This document shows positions 1 to 8,854 of a DNA stretch of 64,000 bases, one piece after another. Source of the DNA: Tellurirhabdus rosea (GTDB lineage Bacteria > Bacteroidota > Bacteroidia > Cytophagales > Spirosomataceae); assembly GCF_026278345.1 (NCBI RefSeq), contig NZ_CP111085.1, positions 2,554,001-2,618,000 of the forward strand. Direction: 5' to 3'. The translations under genes and the position numbers were made by a program. The notes below the pieces were generated by a model, which worked only from the letters and a program-made list of their open reading frames with translations, was not told the origin of the DNA and did no database searches. The first letter of the stretch is position 1. Each line of letters starts with the position of its first letter.

Positions 1-868
1 GAAAACTGCGCAGGGCCACCTGCCGGAGCTGGCCGTTTGGATACCAAAGCCATTCGCGGGTAGCGCCCTGTTCCAGCTGGTCTTCGGCCTTCCGCACCAT
101 TCCATTTGGATAAAAGTACAGGGCGGTACCGGCCGCTTTTCCATCGACATAGCTTTCCTCCGAGTACAACTGGCCGCTTTCGTAAAAAGTATACACTTTT
201 CCCTGAAGCTGGTTTCCCGTGTTCAGCATGCTCAGCCGCTGAACACGACTCGAATCGGGCATAACCGGGTCTTCGTAATTGTACCGGATGTAGTCTTTGC
301 GGCTCAGCACAAACCGCTCATTGGCAGTCTTCCACGAGCCGCCTTTCTTTCGGGTAAACACCGGATTGCCGGTCGGGTAGCCCAGCGAGTCAACGGGAAT
401 GAACAGGCGTAGCTGGGCGGTGGCTTCGTCCGATACCTGCTGTCCTTCGGCATCGTAGTACGTTGTCATCCCTTCCGGCGTGCAGTCCGAGCGAGTGGGC
501 GCAAAACGGACGCCGTACGTGAATTCCATCGGCACGGGCTTCCCATCCTTCTGGGCCGGCTCCCATGCGTTGAACAGACTGAGTAAACGCACGGCTTCAC
601 GGTCGCAGGCCGGCTGTAGTCCCCGCGCGACCCGCACGTTGGTCATCTTGCCATCGATGCCGACAATTCCCGTCACAAAAACACTGCCTTTGACCTTGGC
701 CACTTCGGCGCTGTAGGGCATGCGGCGGTTGATGTCGATAAATCGCTCCAGCAGCGCCAAACCGCCTTTAGGCTCGGCGGGCGTCTGCACTTCGAATGGC
801 TTGAACGCTTCCTGAGCAAAAACATTGAGCTGGAAAAGAAGTAAGAGAAAAGTAAGGCAGGGTTTCAT
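1..868 (-). CDS. TonB C-terminal domain / MORN-repeat protein (3' end beyond left edge)
   Basis: Read from an ATG at 868 leftwards, the frame stays open to the window edge (about 289 codons), so the C-terminus is missing. It begins with a signal peptide (MKPCLTFLLLLFQLNVFAQ). Residues about 30-110 resemble a TonB C-terminal domain (INRRMPYSAEVAKVKGSVFV, later VRVARGLQPACDREAVRLL). The later part has MORN-type repeats such as LYFYPNG and LWYPNGQLR, as in YwqK-like proteins. In Bacteroidota such secreted proteins are often labelled energy transducer TonB, but there is no N-terminal anchor followed by a proline linker, so a classical TonB role is doubtful. Function inferred from domains only. 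Confidence 0.8.
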   Translation of the reverse strand, partial: MKPCLTFLLLLFQLNVFAQEAFKPFEVQTPAEPKGGLALLERFIDINRRMPYSAEVAKVKGSVFVTGIVGIDGKMTNVRVARGLQPACDREAVRLLSLFNAWEPAQKDGKPVPMEFTYGVRFAPTRSDCTPEGMTTYYDAEGQQVSDEATAQLRLFIPVDSLGYPTGNPVFTRKKGGSWKTANERFVLSRKDYIRYNYEDPVMPDSSRVQRLSMLNTGNQLQGKVYTFYESGQLYSEESYVDGKAAGTALYFYPNGMVRKAEDQLEQGATREWLWYPNGQLRQVALRSF

Positions 869-1030
869 GAATCAAAAAGTTGCTGTCCGGAAAATACGAC
901 AAAAGCGCTTTCTGATGCCGAATCACCCGCACCTTTTCGTGAACGGCAATGGCCTTTTCATCTACCCGAATGGGCTGTTAAAGTATGTTAATTCCGTTGG
1001 GCAAAAGTTCTTTCTGCCTAGCTTGGCCGC

Positions 1031-1348
1031 ATGGATGTCCGTCAACTTCGCGCCATCGGGTTCTTTTACCGGCAACTTTGTCCGGTAACGCTCCCGGTTT
1101 CCATCCTGCTCTGGTCACTTGGCCGCTCACGGGTCGAGAGTCCGGACAGTTACCAGTTCTTCCTGACGGCTTTCGTCTGGCTCCGGATACTGCTCCAGCT
1201 GATCATTTATTACCTGCACCGGCTGCTGAACGGCAATCACCTGACTTTTTATCAGAACCTTGGTCTCTCGGAGGGAAAACTTTACCTGAGCGCCTCCCTC
1301 ACCGATGCGCTGGTCTGCCTGCTGCTCATCCATTTCACTGGCTACTGA
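1031..1348 (+). CDS. small integral membrane protein, putative partner of the following ABC ATPase
   Basis: A 105-residue hydrophobic protein with about three membrane segments (near residues 14-30, 42-62 and 86-102). Its TGA stop overlaps the ATG of the next gene (ATGA), so the two are translationally coupled. I do not recognise the family. The coupling to an ABC ATPase suggests it is the membrane part of a very small ABC transporter, or a fragment of a larger permease. No signal peptide or catalytic motif was seen. The start is the first ATG in frame; the divergent neighbour begins at 868. Confidence 0.6.
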   Translation: MDVRQLRAIGFFYRQLCPVTLPVSILLWSLGRSRVESPDSYQFFLTAFVWLRILLQLIIYYLHRLLNGNHLTFYQNLGLSEGKLYLSASLTDALVCLLLIHFTGY

Positions 1349-2010
1349 TGAGGAAAAATATCCTGGAAGCGGACAGCATCTGGCTCGAATACGGAGGGCG
1401 GAAGATTTTGCAGAATATCTATGTACGCCTCGAAACAGGTGCGATCACCGGTTTGCTGGGTCGGAATGGGGCGGGGAAGTCCTGCCTGATGCAGGTCATG
1501 TTCGGGTCGCGGAGCGCCGAAAACCGATCGGTCCGGCTTAATGGTCAGTACCTGAAGAAGGCCTATCCGCATTCCGGGCTGGTGGCTTACCTGCCCCAGA
1601 AGCATTTCGTTCCGGCGGGCATGACGGTCCGGCAGGCGTTTTCGCTCTATGCCGCTTCTTTCGAATCCCTGGAGCTGTTTTTCCCGGACATTCTTCCCAC
1701 CACCAGCCAAACCTTCGGTCGGTTGTCGGGCGGCCAGCGGCGGCTGTGGGAGACCCTGCTTATTCTGGCCAGTCCCTGCCGGTTCGTGCTGCTCGACGAG
1801 CCTTTTTCCAACCTGTCGCCCGTGCTGGTCGAACGGCTGAGGGCGTTTCTCCTGTCGGTTAAAACGGAAAAAGGCATTCTGCTATCGGATCATTACTACC
1901 GGGATGTGCTGGCCCTGAGCGATCAGCTTTACCTCCTGACCGGCGGGCGGACCGTTGCCATTCAGGAACCGGACCGCCAACTGGTCGATTTTGGCTATCT
2001 GCGAGACTGA
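1348..2010 (+). CDS. ABC transporter ATP-binding protein
   Basis: A single nucleotide-binding domain of 220 residues. The Walker A is GRNGAGKS near residue 36, the ABC signature is LSGGQRR, and the Walker B is FVLLDEP, followed by an H-loop-like LSDHYY. The start at 1348 is chosen because it overlaps the stop of the membrane-protein gene (ATGA) and gives a normal domain N-terminus; the same frame stays open far upstream, but that part overlaps the membrane gene. It probably powers export of an unknown substrate with the upstream small membrane protein. The ATPase is well supported; the substrate is unknown. Confidence 0.85.
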   Translation: MRKNILEADSIWLEYGGRKILQNIYVRLETGAITGLLGRNGAGKSCLMQVMFGSRSAENRSVRLNGQYLKKAYPHSGLVAYLPQKHFVPAGMTVRQAFSLYAASFESLELFFPDILPTTSQTFGRLSGGQRRLWETLLILASPCRFVLLDEPFSNLSPVLVERLRAFLLSVKTEKGILLSDHYYRDVLALSDQLYLLTGGRTVAIQEPDRQLVDFGYLRD

Positions 2011-2012
2011 TT

Positions 2013-2867
2013 TTAGAATTTCAAGCCCACCTCCAGCGCCACCACCCGGTTGTACGAGACCAGATTGCGGCCGCGGGCTACGTCGGTCAGGCCGCGCTGG
2101 TAGCTGACGCCCATGATGATGGCCTGCGAGCCGTTGAGCCGGTACTGTACCCCCGCGCCCAGCAGCAGCCCAATGTCGCCCCGGCTGTACTGGCGGCGGC
2201 CTCCGTTCTGCTCGGCGACCTGATAAAGGCGGTTCAAAGCGATATTCTGCGGTTTTTCGGCCAGTTTAATGTCCAGCACGCCGCCCGTCTGCACGTAGAG
2301 GCGCAGGTCCGGAAACAGGTTGTTGGCGTACATTTTCACCGAAGCCGGAATCTGCAGGTACTGGAGGTTATACACCGACTCCTTCGGAGAAGCGCCCGGA
2401 ATCCAGCGCCCCGTTCCGTAACTGCCCGGAATCTGGTAGGCCGAGCGTTTGATGGTGTACCAGAGCCCGGAACTGAAGGCGTAGCGGTCCTTAAAGAAGA
2501 AATAATCCAGCGTCGGGCCGACGCTCATCCGGACGCCAGCCCCGTTGGGCGCGAAGCCGGTGTAATCGCCCGTGCCTTCGGCCGTATTCAGCATCAGGGA
2601 CGGCGCCACGCGGATGCTCATCTCCACGAGTTTGGTCGGGCGGGCATAGTCCGGCCCTTCTTCTTCCTCAATCCGTCGGAAAACGCGGTCCGCTGTACGG
2701 TTTCGGGGCGTTTCCACGTTGGAACGACGACGGGAAGACGTTTCCGGGCGCGTTTCCGGCTGGGCAACCGGCGGGCTCGAACGGCGTTTCTGTACCGTTA
2801 CCTGAGCCATTGTCTCCATCCCGACGAGCAAACCAAGAATCAGGCTTAGGGCTGCAACTTTTTTCAT
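2013..2867 (-). CDS. outer-membrane beta-barrel protein (PorT-like)
   Basis: A 284-residue protein with a signal peptide (LSLILGLLVGMETMAQ) and a low-complexity, proline/arginine-rich linker up to about residue 70. The rest alternates in the manner of an eight-stranded outer-membrane barrel: VRMSVGPTLDYFFFKDRYAF, LQYLQIPASVKMY, and a terminal aromatic strand VVALEVGLKF. This fits the outer membrane beta-barrel (PF13568, PorT-like) class common in Bacteroidota. It ends three bases from the convergent ABC ATPase gene and diverges from gldB with only 38 bp between start codons. Function unknown. Confidence 0.75.
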   Translation of the reverse strand: MKKVAALSLILGLLVGMETMAQVTVQKRRSSPPVAQPETRPETSSRRRSNVETPRNRTADRVFRRIEEEEGPDYARPTKLVEMSIRVAPSLMLNTAEGTGDYTGFAPNGAGVRMSVGPTLDYFFFKDRYAFSSGLWYTIKRSAYQIPGSYGTGRWIPGASPKESVYNLQYLQIPASVKMYANNLFPDLRLYVQTGGVLDIKLAEKPQNIALNRLYQVAEQNGGRRQYSRGDIGLLLGAGVQYRLNGSQAIIMGVSYQRGLTDVARGRNLVSYNRVVALEVGLKF

Positions 2868-2874
2868 AAATTTG
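2867..2874 (+). promoter_or_regulatory. Bacteroidota -7 promoter box for gldB
   Basis: TAAATTTG is an exact TAnnTTTG match. It overlaps the start codon of the divergent barrel gene and would start transcription near 2880, which favours the gldB start at 2906 over an upstream ATG at 2876. No clear -33 TTG was found at the usual distance. Confidence 0.45.
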
Positions 2875-2905
2875 TATGTTTCAAAGAGAACCCCTACTGC
2901 TGCGA

Positions 2906-3874
2906 ATGAAGGTTCTGCACGTCGTTTTTCTGTTGGTAAGTTTACTGATTCTCAATGCCTGTTCCAACGAACAGCCTCCCGTGTTTATTCAACGTGCGGA
3001 TGCAGAACTGTTTCAGGTCAAATCCCGCGAGCAGGTCCGCCAGTGGCTGATTAGACACCAGAACGCCGCCAGGGTTTATTTCAACGTAGAAAATCCCGTG
3101 GCGGATACCGCGCTGGTGAACGAACTAACCAGAAGGGTAAACGACAAGGAGTTGAACCTATTGTACCAGCAGACTAACGAGGCCTTTGGGACGCTGGGAG
3201 ATCTGGCCGGGCCGCTTTCCGAAGCGTTCGGCAACATCCAAAAAGAATTCCCGTCGTTCAGGCCGCCGCGGGTGGTGGGCATGGTGACCGGCTTTATGGG
3301 GCCGGACCTGGTGGTTTCGGACAGCCTGGTGGTCATCGGCCTCGACTGGTTTGCCGGTCCGCAGGCCAAATACCGGCCCGACGTGCCGAACTACATCCTC
3401 CGGCGGTATCAGAAAGAATACATCGTCCCGGCCATAGTGCTGGCGCTTTCCAAACCGTTCAATGCCGAGAACCGGACTGATCAAACCTTACTGGCCGACA
3501 TGGTGTATTACGGAAAAGGCTTTGTTTTTACGAAAACCATGCTTCCCGAAACGCCTGATAGTCTTCTGCTTGGCTATACCGACCGGCAACTGACCAGCAC
3601 CTACGCTGCGCAGGATCTGGTCTGGGCACATTTTTTGGACAATCAGTTGCTGTACCAGACCAACCCCCGCGTGAAAGAGCGTTACCTGACCGAGCGCCCG
3701 TTTACGGCAGAAGTGGGACCGAAAGCTCCCGGCGCCATTGGCCGGTGGCTGGGCTGGCGGATTGTGGGCAAGTATAACGACGAAAAAAAGCCGGAAATCC
3801 GGGCGTTAATGAACAATACCAATGCCCGCCAAATCTTTGAAGAATCGGGGTATCGCGGGCAGGGGGAGGAGTAA
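2906..3874 (+). CDS. gldB: gliding motility lipoprotein GldB-like
   Basis: A 322-residue lipoprotein. The chosen ATG at 2906 gives MKVLHVVFLLVSLLILNACS, a signal sequence ending in a lipobox with Cys19; an ATG ten codons upstream would put charged residues before it. The body carries GldB-family features (IGLDWFAGPQAKYRPD, then YILRRYQKEYIVPAIVLAL). GldB is an envelope lipoprotein required for gliding in Flavobacterium, but homologues are found in many non-gliding Bacteroidota, so motility itself is not proven. The next gene is an MsbA-like exporter in the same direction. Confidence 0.82.
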   Translation: MKVLHVVFLLVSLLILNACSNEQPPVFIQRADAELFQVKSREQVRQWLIRHQNAARVYFNVENPVADTALVNELTRRVNDKELNLLYQQTNEAFGTLGDLAGPLSEAFGNIQKEFPSFRPPRVVGMVTGFMGPDLVVSDSLVVIGLDWFAGPQAKYRPDVPNYILRRYQKEYIVPAIVLALSKPFNAENRTDQTLLADMVYYGKGFVFTKTMLPETPDSLLLGYTDRQLTSTYAAQDLVWAHFLDNQLLYQTNPRVKERYLTERPFTAEVGPKAPGAIGRWLGWRIVGKYNDEKKPEIRALMNNTNARQIFEESGYRGQGEE

Positions 3875-3947
3875 ACTAATAAATACCAGAGTCGCTGGGC
3901 GGTTCGCTGCGTGGCGATTTGCCGAAAAAGTACTTAATAGCAATAGA

Positions 3948-5756
3948 ATGGCAAAACGAGGGAGGGGCGAGGAAGTCGCCCCGGAGGATAAAAAGAAAGT
4001 AAATAGAGATAGCCTGCGGCGGGCGCTGGGCATCTTTTCGTTTGTGCGGCCTTACCGGGGTTATTTTGCCATCGGTTTCCTGTTTCTGATTTTTTCGACC
4101 GGCACCACGCTGAGCTTTGGCAAGCTCATTGGGCTGGTCACGAGTGTTATTAACGGACAGTCTTCTCTGAGCCTCAACCAGGTCACCCTTCTGTTTGTCG
4201 GCATTCTGGTGATTCAGGCCATTTTTTCCTTTTTCCGGATTTATTTCTTTGCGCAGGTCAGCGAACGGGCCATGGCCGACGTGCGGAAGGCCGTTTACAG
4301 CAAAATCATTACGCTGCCCGTCACTTTCTTCGAGAAACACCGCGTTGGCGAGCTGACCAGCCGCATTGCGTCGGACGTGTCGCAGTTGCAGGACGTGCTG
4401 AGCATCACCCTGGCCGAACTCTTCCGGCAGGTGGCGACGCTGGTCGTCGGGACGGCCATCATTTTCTACCTTTCCTGGAAACTGACCCTGTTCATGCTCG
4501 CCACGGTGCCGCTGCTGGTCATTGCGGCGCTGGTCTTCGGTCGGTACATCCGCAAAATGTCGCGGCAGGTGCAGGACGAACTGGCCACGGCGAACGTCAT
4601 TGTGGAAGAAACCCTGCAGGCGTCGAACGTCGTGAAGGCTTTTACGGCCGAACGTTTTGAAATCAACCGCTACACCACGGCCATGCAGAAGGTCGTCGGC
4701 ATTGCGCTGCAGGCGGTCCGTTACCGGGGCGCCTTTGTTTCGTTCATCATTTTCGCCCTGTTTGGCGGCATTGTCGGCATCATGTGGTACGGCGGCAACC
4801 TTGTCATTTCGGGCGAAATGCCGCTTTCGGGCCTGATCGAGTTTATTTTCTATACCGGTTTCATCGGCGGTTCGGTGGGCGGCATGGGCGACCTGTACGC
4901 GCAGGTGCAGCGGACCATCGGGGCTTCCGAGCGGATTCTGGAGATTCTGGATGAACCCGAAGAAGTGGATGTGAAAGGCGCTCCGGTGCAACTTCCGGCG
5001 GTTAACGGCCACATTGCTTTCCGCGACGTGCAGTTTTCGTACCCGGCCCGTCCGGACGTGCCCGTACTGCGCGGCATTTCGCTCGACGTGGACGCCGGGC
5101 GGAAAATTGCGCTGGTCGGCCAGAGCGGTGCCGGTAAATCGACCATCGTGCAGCTCCTGCTCCGGTATTACCAGCCCAACAGCGGCTCGATTACGGTCGA
5201 CGGCAAAGCCATCCGGGAGTATAACATTACGCACCTGCGGCAGAACATCGCCGTCGTGCCGCAGGAAGTGATGCTCTTTGGCGGTACGATTCTGGAAAAC
5301 ATCGCCTACGGGAAGCCCGGCGCGACCGAAGCGGAAATCGTGGAAGCCGCCCGGAAAGCGAACGCCCTGGAGTTCATCGAATCGTTTCCGGAGAAACTTC
5401 AGACCCTCGTGGGAGAACGCGGCGTGAAACTTTCGGGCGGACAGCGCCAGCGAATCGCCATTGCCCGCGCCATTCTGAAAGACCCCGCCATTCTGATTCT
5501 GGACGAAGCGACAAGCTCGCTCGACGCCGAGTCCGAGCGGCTGGTGCAGGATGCGCTGGACATTCTGATGCAGGACCGCACGACCATCATCATCGCACAC
5601 CGCCTCGCGACCATCCGCAAGGTGGACACGATCTACGTCATTCGGGACGGACAAATCGCCGAAGCGGGCACCCACGACGAACTCAGCCTGCTTGAGGACG
5701 GTTTGTACGCGAATTTGGTTAAATTACAGTTCGAACAGCAGTCGGTAAGCCAGTAA
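3948..5756 (+). CDS. ABC exporter, MsbA/lipid-A type (fused permease-ATPase)
   Basis: A 602-residue half-transporter: six membrane helices over roughly residues 30-310, then one nucleotide-binding domain. Walker A is GQSGAGKST near residue 390, the signature is LSGGQRQR near 495, the Walker B is ILILDEA near 516, and the H-loop is IIAHRLAT. The ATG at 3948 gives the normal family length; a start at 3822 would overlap gldB by 53 nt and add 42 atypical residues. Homodimers of this family flip lipid A precursors or export drugs and peptides; the substrate cannot be told from sequence. It follows gldB in the same direction. Confidence 0.88.
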   Translation: MAKRGRGEEVAPEDKKKVNRDSLRRALGIFSFVRPYRGYFAIGFLFLIFSTGTTLSFGKLIGLVTSVINGQSSLSLNQVTLLFVGILVIQAIFSFFRIYFFAQVSERAMADVRKAVYSKIITLPVTFFEKHRVGELTSRIASDVSQLQDVLSITLAELFRQVATLVVGTAIIFYLSWKLTLFMLATVPLLVIAALVFGRYIRKMSRQVQDELATANVIVEETLQASNVVKAFTAERFEINRYTTAMQKVVGIALQAVRYRGAFVSFIIFALFGGIVGIMWYGGNLVISGEMPLSGLIEFIFYTGFIGGSVGGMGDLYAQVQRTIGASERILEILDEPEEVDVKGAPVQLPAVNGHIAFRDVQFSYPARPDVPVLRGISLDVDAGRKIALVGQSGAGKSTIVQLLLRYYQPNSGSITVDGKAIREYNITHLRQNIAVVPQEVMLFGGTILENIAYGKPGATEAEIVEAARKANALEFIESFPEKLQTLVGERGVKLSGGQRQRIAIARAILKDPAILILDEATSSLDAESERLVQDALDILMQDRTTIIIAHRLATIRKVDTIYVIRDGQIAEAGTHDELSLLEDGLYANLVKLQFEQQSVSQ

Positions 5757-5762
5757 GGAGGC

Positions 5763-5815
5763 AAGTGCTCAAGGCGGTAAGTGGCGGTCTTGAGCACTTA
5801 CCGCCTTAAGCACTT
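5763..5815. repeat. intergenic inverted repeat, 21-bp arms
   Basis: The arms 5763-5783 and 5795-5815 are complementary with one mismatch, around an 11-nt loop. Both arms reuse the words AAGTGCT and GGCGGTAAGTG, and further copies of CTTAAGCACT follow up to 5837. There is no T-tract, so a simple terminator is not obvious. It lies between the MsbA-like gene and the Fur-family gene. Confidence 0.8.
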
Positions 5816-5843
5816 ACCCCTTATCCCCTTAAGCACTCTATTT

Positions 5844-6263
5844 ATGAATTCTTCCGTCAAACAAACCCTGGACGATTTCCAGCTCCGGCACACGGGTTGC
5901 CGGGAGGAAGTGCTGGATACGTTTTTTGAATCGGGCTATGCGCTGGCGCATCACGATATAGAAGACCGGCTGAAAGACAATTTCGACCGGGTAACGATTT
6001 ACCGGACGCTGAAAACATTCGTGGACAAAGGCATTCTGCACAAGGTGCTCGACGACGAAGGGGGTCTGAAATACGCCCTTTGCAAGGAAAGCTGCGCCCA
6101 TGCCGAACACAACCACGACCACGTTCATTTCAAATGCGAAGCGTGCGGCCAGACGTCCTGTCTGGAAAGCGTGCTGATTCCGGCCATCGACCTGCCGAAC
6201 GGGTATCAGCGCAAGGAAACCAACCTGCTCATTCAGGGCGTTTGTCCGCAGTGTAAGGAATAG
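5844..6263 (+). CDS. Fur-family transcriptional regulator
   Basis: A 139-residue protein with the Fur fold: an N-terminal winged helix (residues about 1-75, with FDRVTIYRTLKTFVDKGIL as the recognition part) and a C-terminal metal/dimer domain. The His-rich stretch HAEHNHDHVHF and two CxxC pairs (FKCEACG, GVCPQCKE) suggest one regulatory metal site and a structural zinc. Whether it is Fur, Zur or PerR cannot be decided. The ATG at 5844 lies past the hairpin; an upstream ATG at 5781 would place the coding start inside the hairpin. The next gene follows five bases later. Confidence 0.85.
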   Translation: MNSSVKQTLDDFQLRHTGCREEVLDTFFESGYALAHHDIEDRLKDNFDRVTIYRTLKTFVDKGILHKVLDDEGGLKYALCKESCAHAEHNHDHVHFKCEACGQTSCLESVLIPAIDLPNGYQRKETNLLIQGVCPQCKE

Positions 6264-6268
6264 TCCGG

Positions 6269-8071
6269 ATGCAGGAAACCTTCGCCCACCGCCAGCAGGA
6301 GTTCACCCAGAAGCAAAGCGAGGCCCAGAGCCGGTACAACCGGTTTGCCATCCTCCGCCTGGGCTGGTTTCTGCTCGCGGCGCTTGCCGTTTATCTTCTT
6401 TTTAAACAGAACGAGACGAATATCGGGCTGGGCGTTGGCGTCGCCGGCCTCATCGGCTTTCTGGTTTTGCTGAAAATGCACCAGCGGATCGGCCGCGAAC
6501 GGGACCGCTTTCGCTGGCTGGCTCACCTCAACGCAGACGAAGCGGCCCGGCTCGAACGCCGCTTCTCCCGCCCCGAAACCGGACAGGAATTTGTTGAGCC
6601 CGAACACCCCTACGCCGCCGACCTCGACGTTTTCGGCAACCACTCGCTCTTCCGCCTTCTGAACCGAACCCATACCCACGAAGGCCACCGCAAGCTGGCG
6701 GCTTACCTGCTTTATGCCGCTCCTGAGGCCGAAATCGTGCTCCGGCAGGCCGCCGCAACCGAACTACGCCCTCAGCTCGACTGGCGACAGGATTTTGAAG
6801 CCCTTGCCTACCTGAGTCCCGCCGTCGGGCAGTCCACCAAGACGCTGAAAATCTGGGCTAAAACCCCGACCGAGGAGCCGGTTCCTGCTTATCTGAGTCT
6901 GCTCCGCTGGCTCTTGCCCTCGCTCACGCTGGTGTTGATCGGCATCTGGCTGAACGGCCAGATGCCCGGCTGGGGCGTCACCACGGCGCTGCTCATCCAC
7001 GCCTTTGTGCTAAGCCAGGTGGCGAAGCAGGCTAAAGAAATCAGTGAACAGACGTACGAAATCAGCCAGTCGCTCCGGACGTACCGGGATTTGCTGAAAC
7101 ACCTTGCGGCCCTGCCCGTCGAAGCGGCGATTCTGCGGCGGCTGCACCGGCGGCTCGAAACGGACAAAACCACGGCGGCCGACGCCATCGGGCAGCTCGG
7201 TCGGCTGGTAGAAAACCTGAACTTCCGGCGCAATCCATATTTTTTCCTGTTTGTCGGTCTGATCTCGCTTTGGGACCTTCATTACCTGTCGGCCCTGGAA
7301 CGCTGGAAGCGGCGGTTTGGCCCCCATCTGGCCGACTGGCTCGACGTGGTGGCGGAGTGGGAGGCCCTTAACAGTCTGGCCGGATTTGCCTATGCACATC
7401 CGGCTTACGCCACGCCGACCGTGCAGGAAGACGGCCTCCGTCTGGCCTTCACGCAGGCCCGCCATCCCCTGCTGCGACCCGACCGCGGCGTTCCGAACTC
7501 TCTGCAGCTGGAAGGCAATGGCCGGACCATTCTGATTACCGGCTCGAATATGTCCGGCAAAAGCACCTTTCTGCGTACCGTCGCCACGAATACCGTGCTG
7601 GCGCTTTGCGGGGCCGTGGTCGCAGCCGAACGCTTTGCCTGCTCGCCCGTACAACTCTTCACCAGCATGCGCACGCAGGACTCGCTGGAAGAAAGTACGT
7701 CGTCTTTTTACGCCGAACTCAAACGCCTGAAAGCGCTCATTGAACGGACCCGGCAGACAAGCGGGATTCCGGTGCTGTATTTTCTGGACGAAATCCTGAA
7801 GGGCACCAATTCGGCCGACCGGCACCGGGGCGCGCGGGCGCTCATCATGCAGTTACATGGCACCACGGCGTCCGGGTTTGTCTCCACGCACGACGTCGAA
7901 TTGGGCGATCTGGCAGAAACCCACCCGTTTATCGAAAATTACAGCTTTCACTCGGACGTGGTGGACGGCCAGCTTCACTTCGACTACACGCTGCAGCCGG
8001 GGGTATGCCGGAGCTTTAACGCCACGCAGCTCATGCGCTCCATTGGCATTGAAATGGGACCGGAAACGTAG
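6269..8071 (+). CDS. membrane-associated MutS-family ATPase
   Basis: A 600-residue protein with hydrophobic segments near residues 25-70 and again near 210-250, then a MutS core and C-terminal ATPase. Walker A is TGSNMSGKST near residue 423, the Walker B region is LYFLDEILKGTNS, and the conserved STHDVEL follows. The N-terminal mismatch-recognition domain is absent and the protein has membrane helices, so it is not a canonical mismatch-repair MutS. This MutS-related type is widespread in Bacteroidota and its role is unclear. It starts five bases after the Fur-family gene and is likely cotranscribed. Confidence 0.82.
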   Translation: MQETFAHRQQEFTQKQSEAQSRYNRFAILRLGWFLLAALAVYLLFKQNETNIGLGVGVAGLIGFLVLLKMHQRIGRERDRFRWLAHLNADEAARLERRFSRPETGQEFVEPEHPYAADLDVFGNHSLFRLLNRTHTHEGHRKLAAYLLYAAPEAEIVLRQAAATELRPQLDWRQDFEALAYLSPAVGQSTKTLKIWAKTPTEEPVPAYLSLLRWLLPSLTLVLIGIWLNGQMPGWGVTTALLIHAFVLSQVAKQAKEISEQTYEISQSLRTYRDLLKHLAALPVEAAILRRLHRRLETDKTTAADAIGQLGRLVENLNFRRNPYFFLFVGLISLWDLHYLSALERWKRRFGPHLADWLDVVAEWEALNSLAGFAYAHPAYATPTVQEDGLRLAFTQARHPLLRPDRGVPNSLQLEGNGRTILITGSNMSGKSTFLRTVATNTVLALCGAVVAAERFACSPVQLFTSMRTQDSLEESTSSFYAELKRLKALIERTRQTSGIPVLYFLDEILKGTNSADRHRGARALIMQLHGTTASGFVSTHDVELGDLAETHPFIENYSFHSDVVDGQLHFDYTLQPGVCRSFNATQLMRSIGIEMGPET

Positions 8072-8148
8072 GTTTGGCGGGTTAATCTTTGCAAAAACTT
8101 GCTTCAATCGCGTCTTTTAATGAGAATTGCGATAGTTTAGTACCCATT

Positions 8149-8844
8149 GTGCGAAAGTTTGTGTCGAAGAAATCCGCTCCTCAACCGCTCGTTGCCACCG
8201 CAGCCAATACAAGTTTGCTGACGGTGACCGAACTGATTGCTGCTTTTGAAGACTGGCTGCCCAGGCCGGGCAACTACCCCCGCATCGCCCGTCGTTATGT
8301 AGACTATTGCCTGGAGCATCGTCTTCGTCCCGACCGCGATACGCTGGCTATCTATTCGGCCGGAAAACCGGGCAATCTGGTTTCGCCCCTCCGCAAGTTT
8401 CTGCTTTTTTATCAGATGCAGGGCCAGCCGGAACTGATTCCGGACCCGAACGCCTCCAAAGCCGTCGCTCCGGTTGCGCTGAACCTCATCAACAAATACA
8501 TCGAAGAAGCCACGCACCTGCAGGGAACGAACTCCAAAGTCAATTACATCAAGTCGCTCAAAGCGTTTTTCCGCTACCTGCAGCGGGAACAGGCGGCCGG
8601 CCGGAAAGCCCTTTTTTCGGGCGAATCGGTCAGCCGGTACATGGTGTTTCTGCAGGATTCCGGAAAATCGGCCTATACCGTGAACCTGTATCTTTCCACG
8701 GTCAAACAACTGGCCGACTGGGTGATTCGGAACCGGGACGCGCTGAAACTGAAGGACGAAAACGTGGCGGATTTGCAGGCTATTCAACAGCTCCGCAGCC
8801 TTCCGGTTCCCCGGAAACCTAAACAGGAGCTGGTGGAAGCCTAA
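8149..8844 (+). CDS. integrase-like protein with SAM-type core-binding domain only
   Basis: About 231 residues. The second half (from about NLINKYIEEATHL to KQLADWVIRN) resembles the core-binding SAM-like domain of tyrosine recombinases; the first half has a second similar helical unit (ELIAAFEDWL, then VSPLRKFLLFYQM). No catalytic domain with the R..HxxR..Y residues follows, because the frame ends at 8844 and a convergent gene ends 11 bases later. The start is uncertain: GTG at 8149 or 8161, or TTG at 8089. A near-consensus -7 box (AATCTTTG) ends near 8091, which would favour the later starts. It could be a DNA-binding remnant or a stand-alone factor. Confidence 0.6.
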   Translation: MRKFVSKKSAPQPLVATAANTSLLTVTELIAAFEDWLPRPGNYPRIARRYVDYCLEHRLRPDRDTLAIYSAGKPGNLVSPLRKFLLFYQMQGQPELIPDPNASKAVAPVALNLINKYIEEATHLQGTNSKVNYIKSLKAFFRYLQREQAAGRKALFSGESVSRYMVFLQDSGKSAYTVNLYLSTVKQLADWVIRNRDALKLKDENVADLQAIQQLRSLPVPRKPKQELVEA

Positions 8845-8854
8845 TGACCGCCCG

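Noticed and set aside
3876-5675. A 599-codon open frame antisense to the MsbA-like gene
   Set aside because: Its residues are low in hydrophobic content and rich in Arg/His/Asp/Gln as expected of a shadow frame in GC-rich DNA; the plus-strand gene has all ABC motifs.
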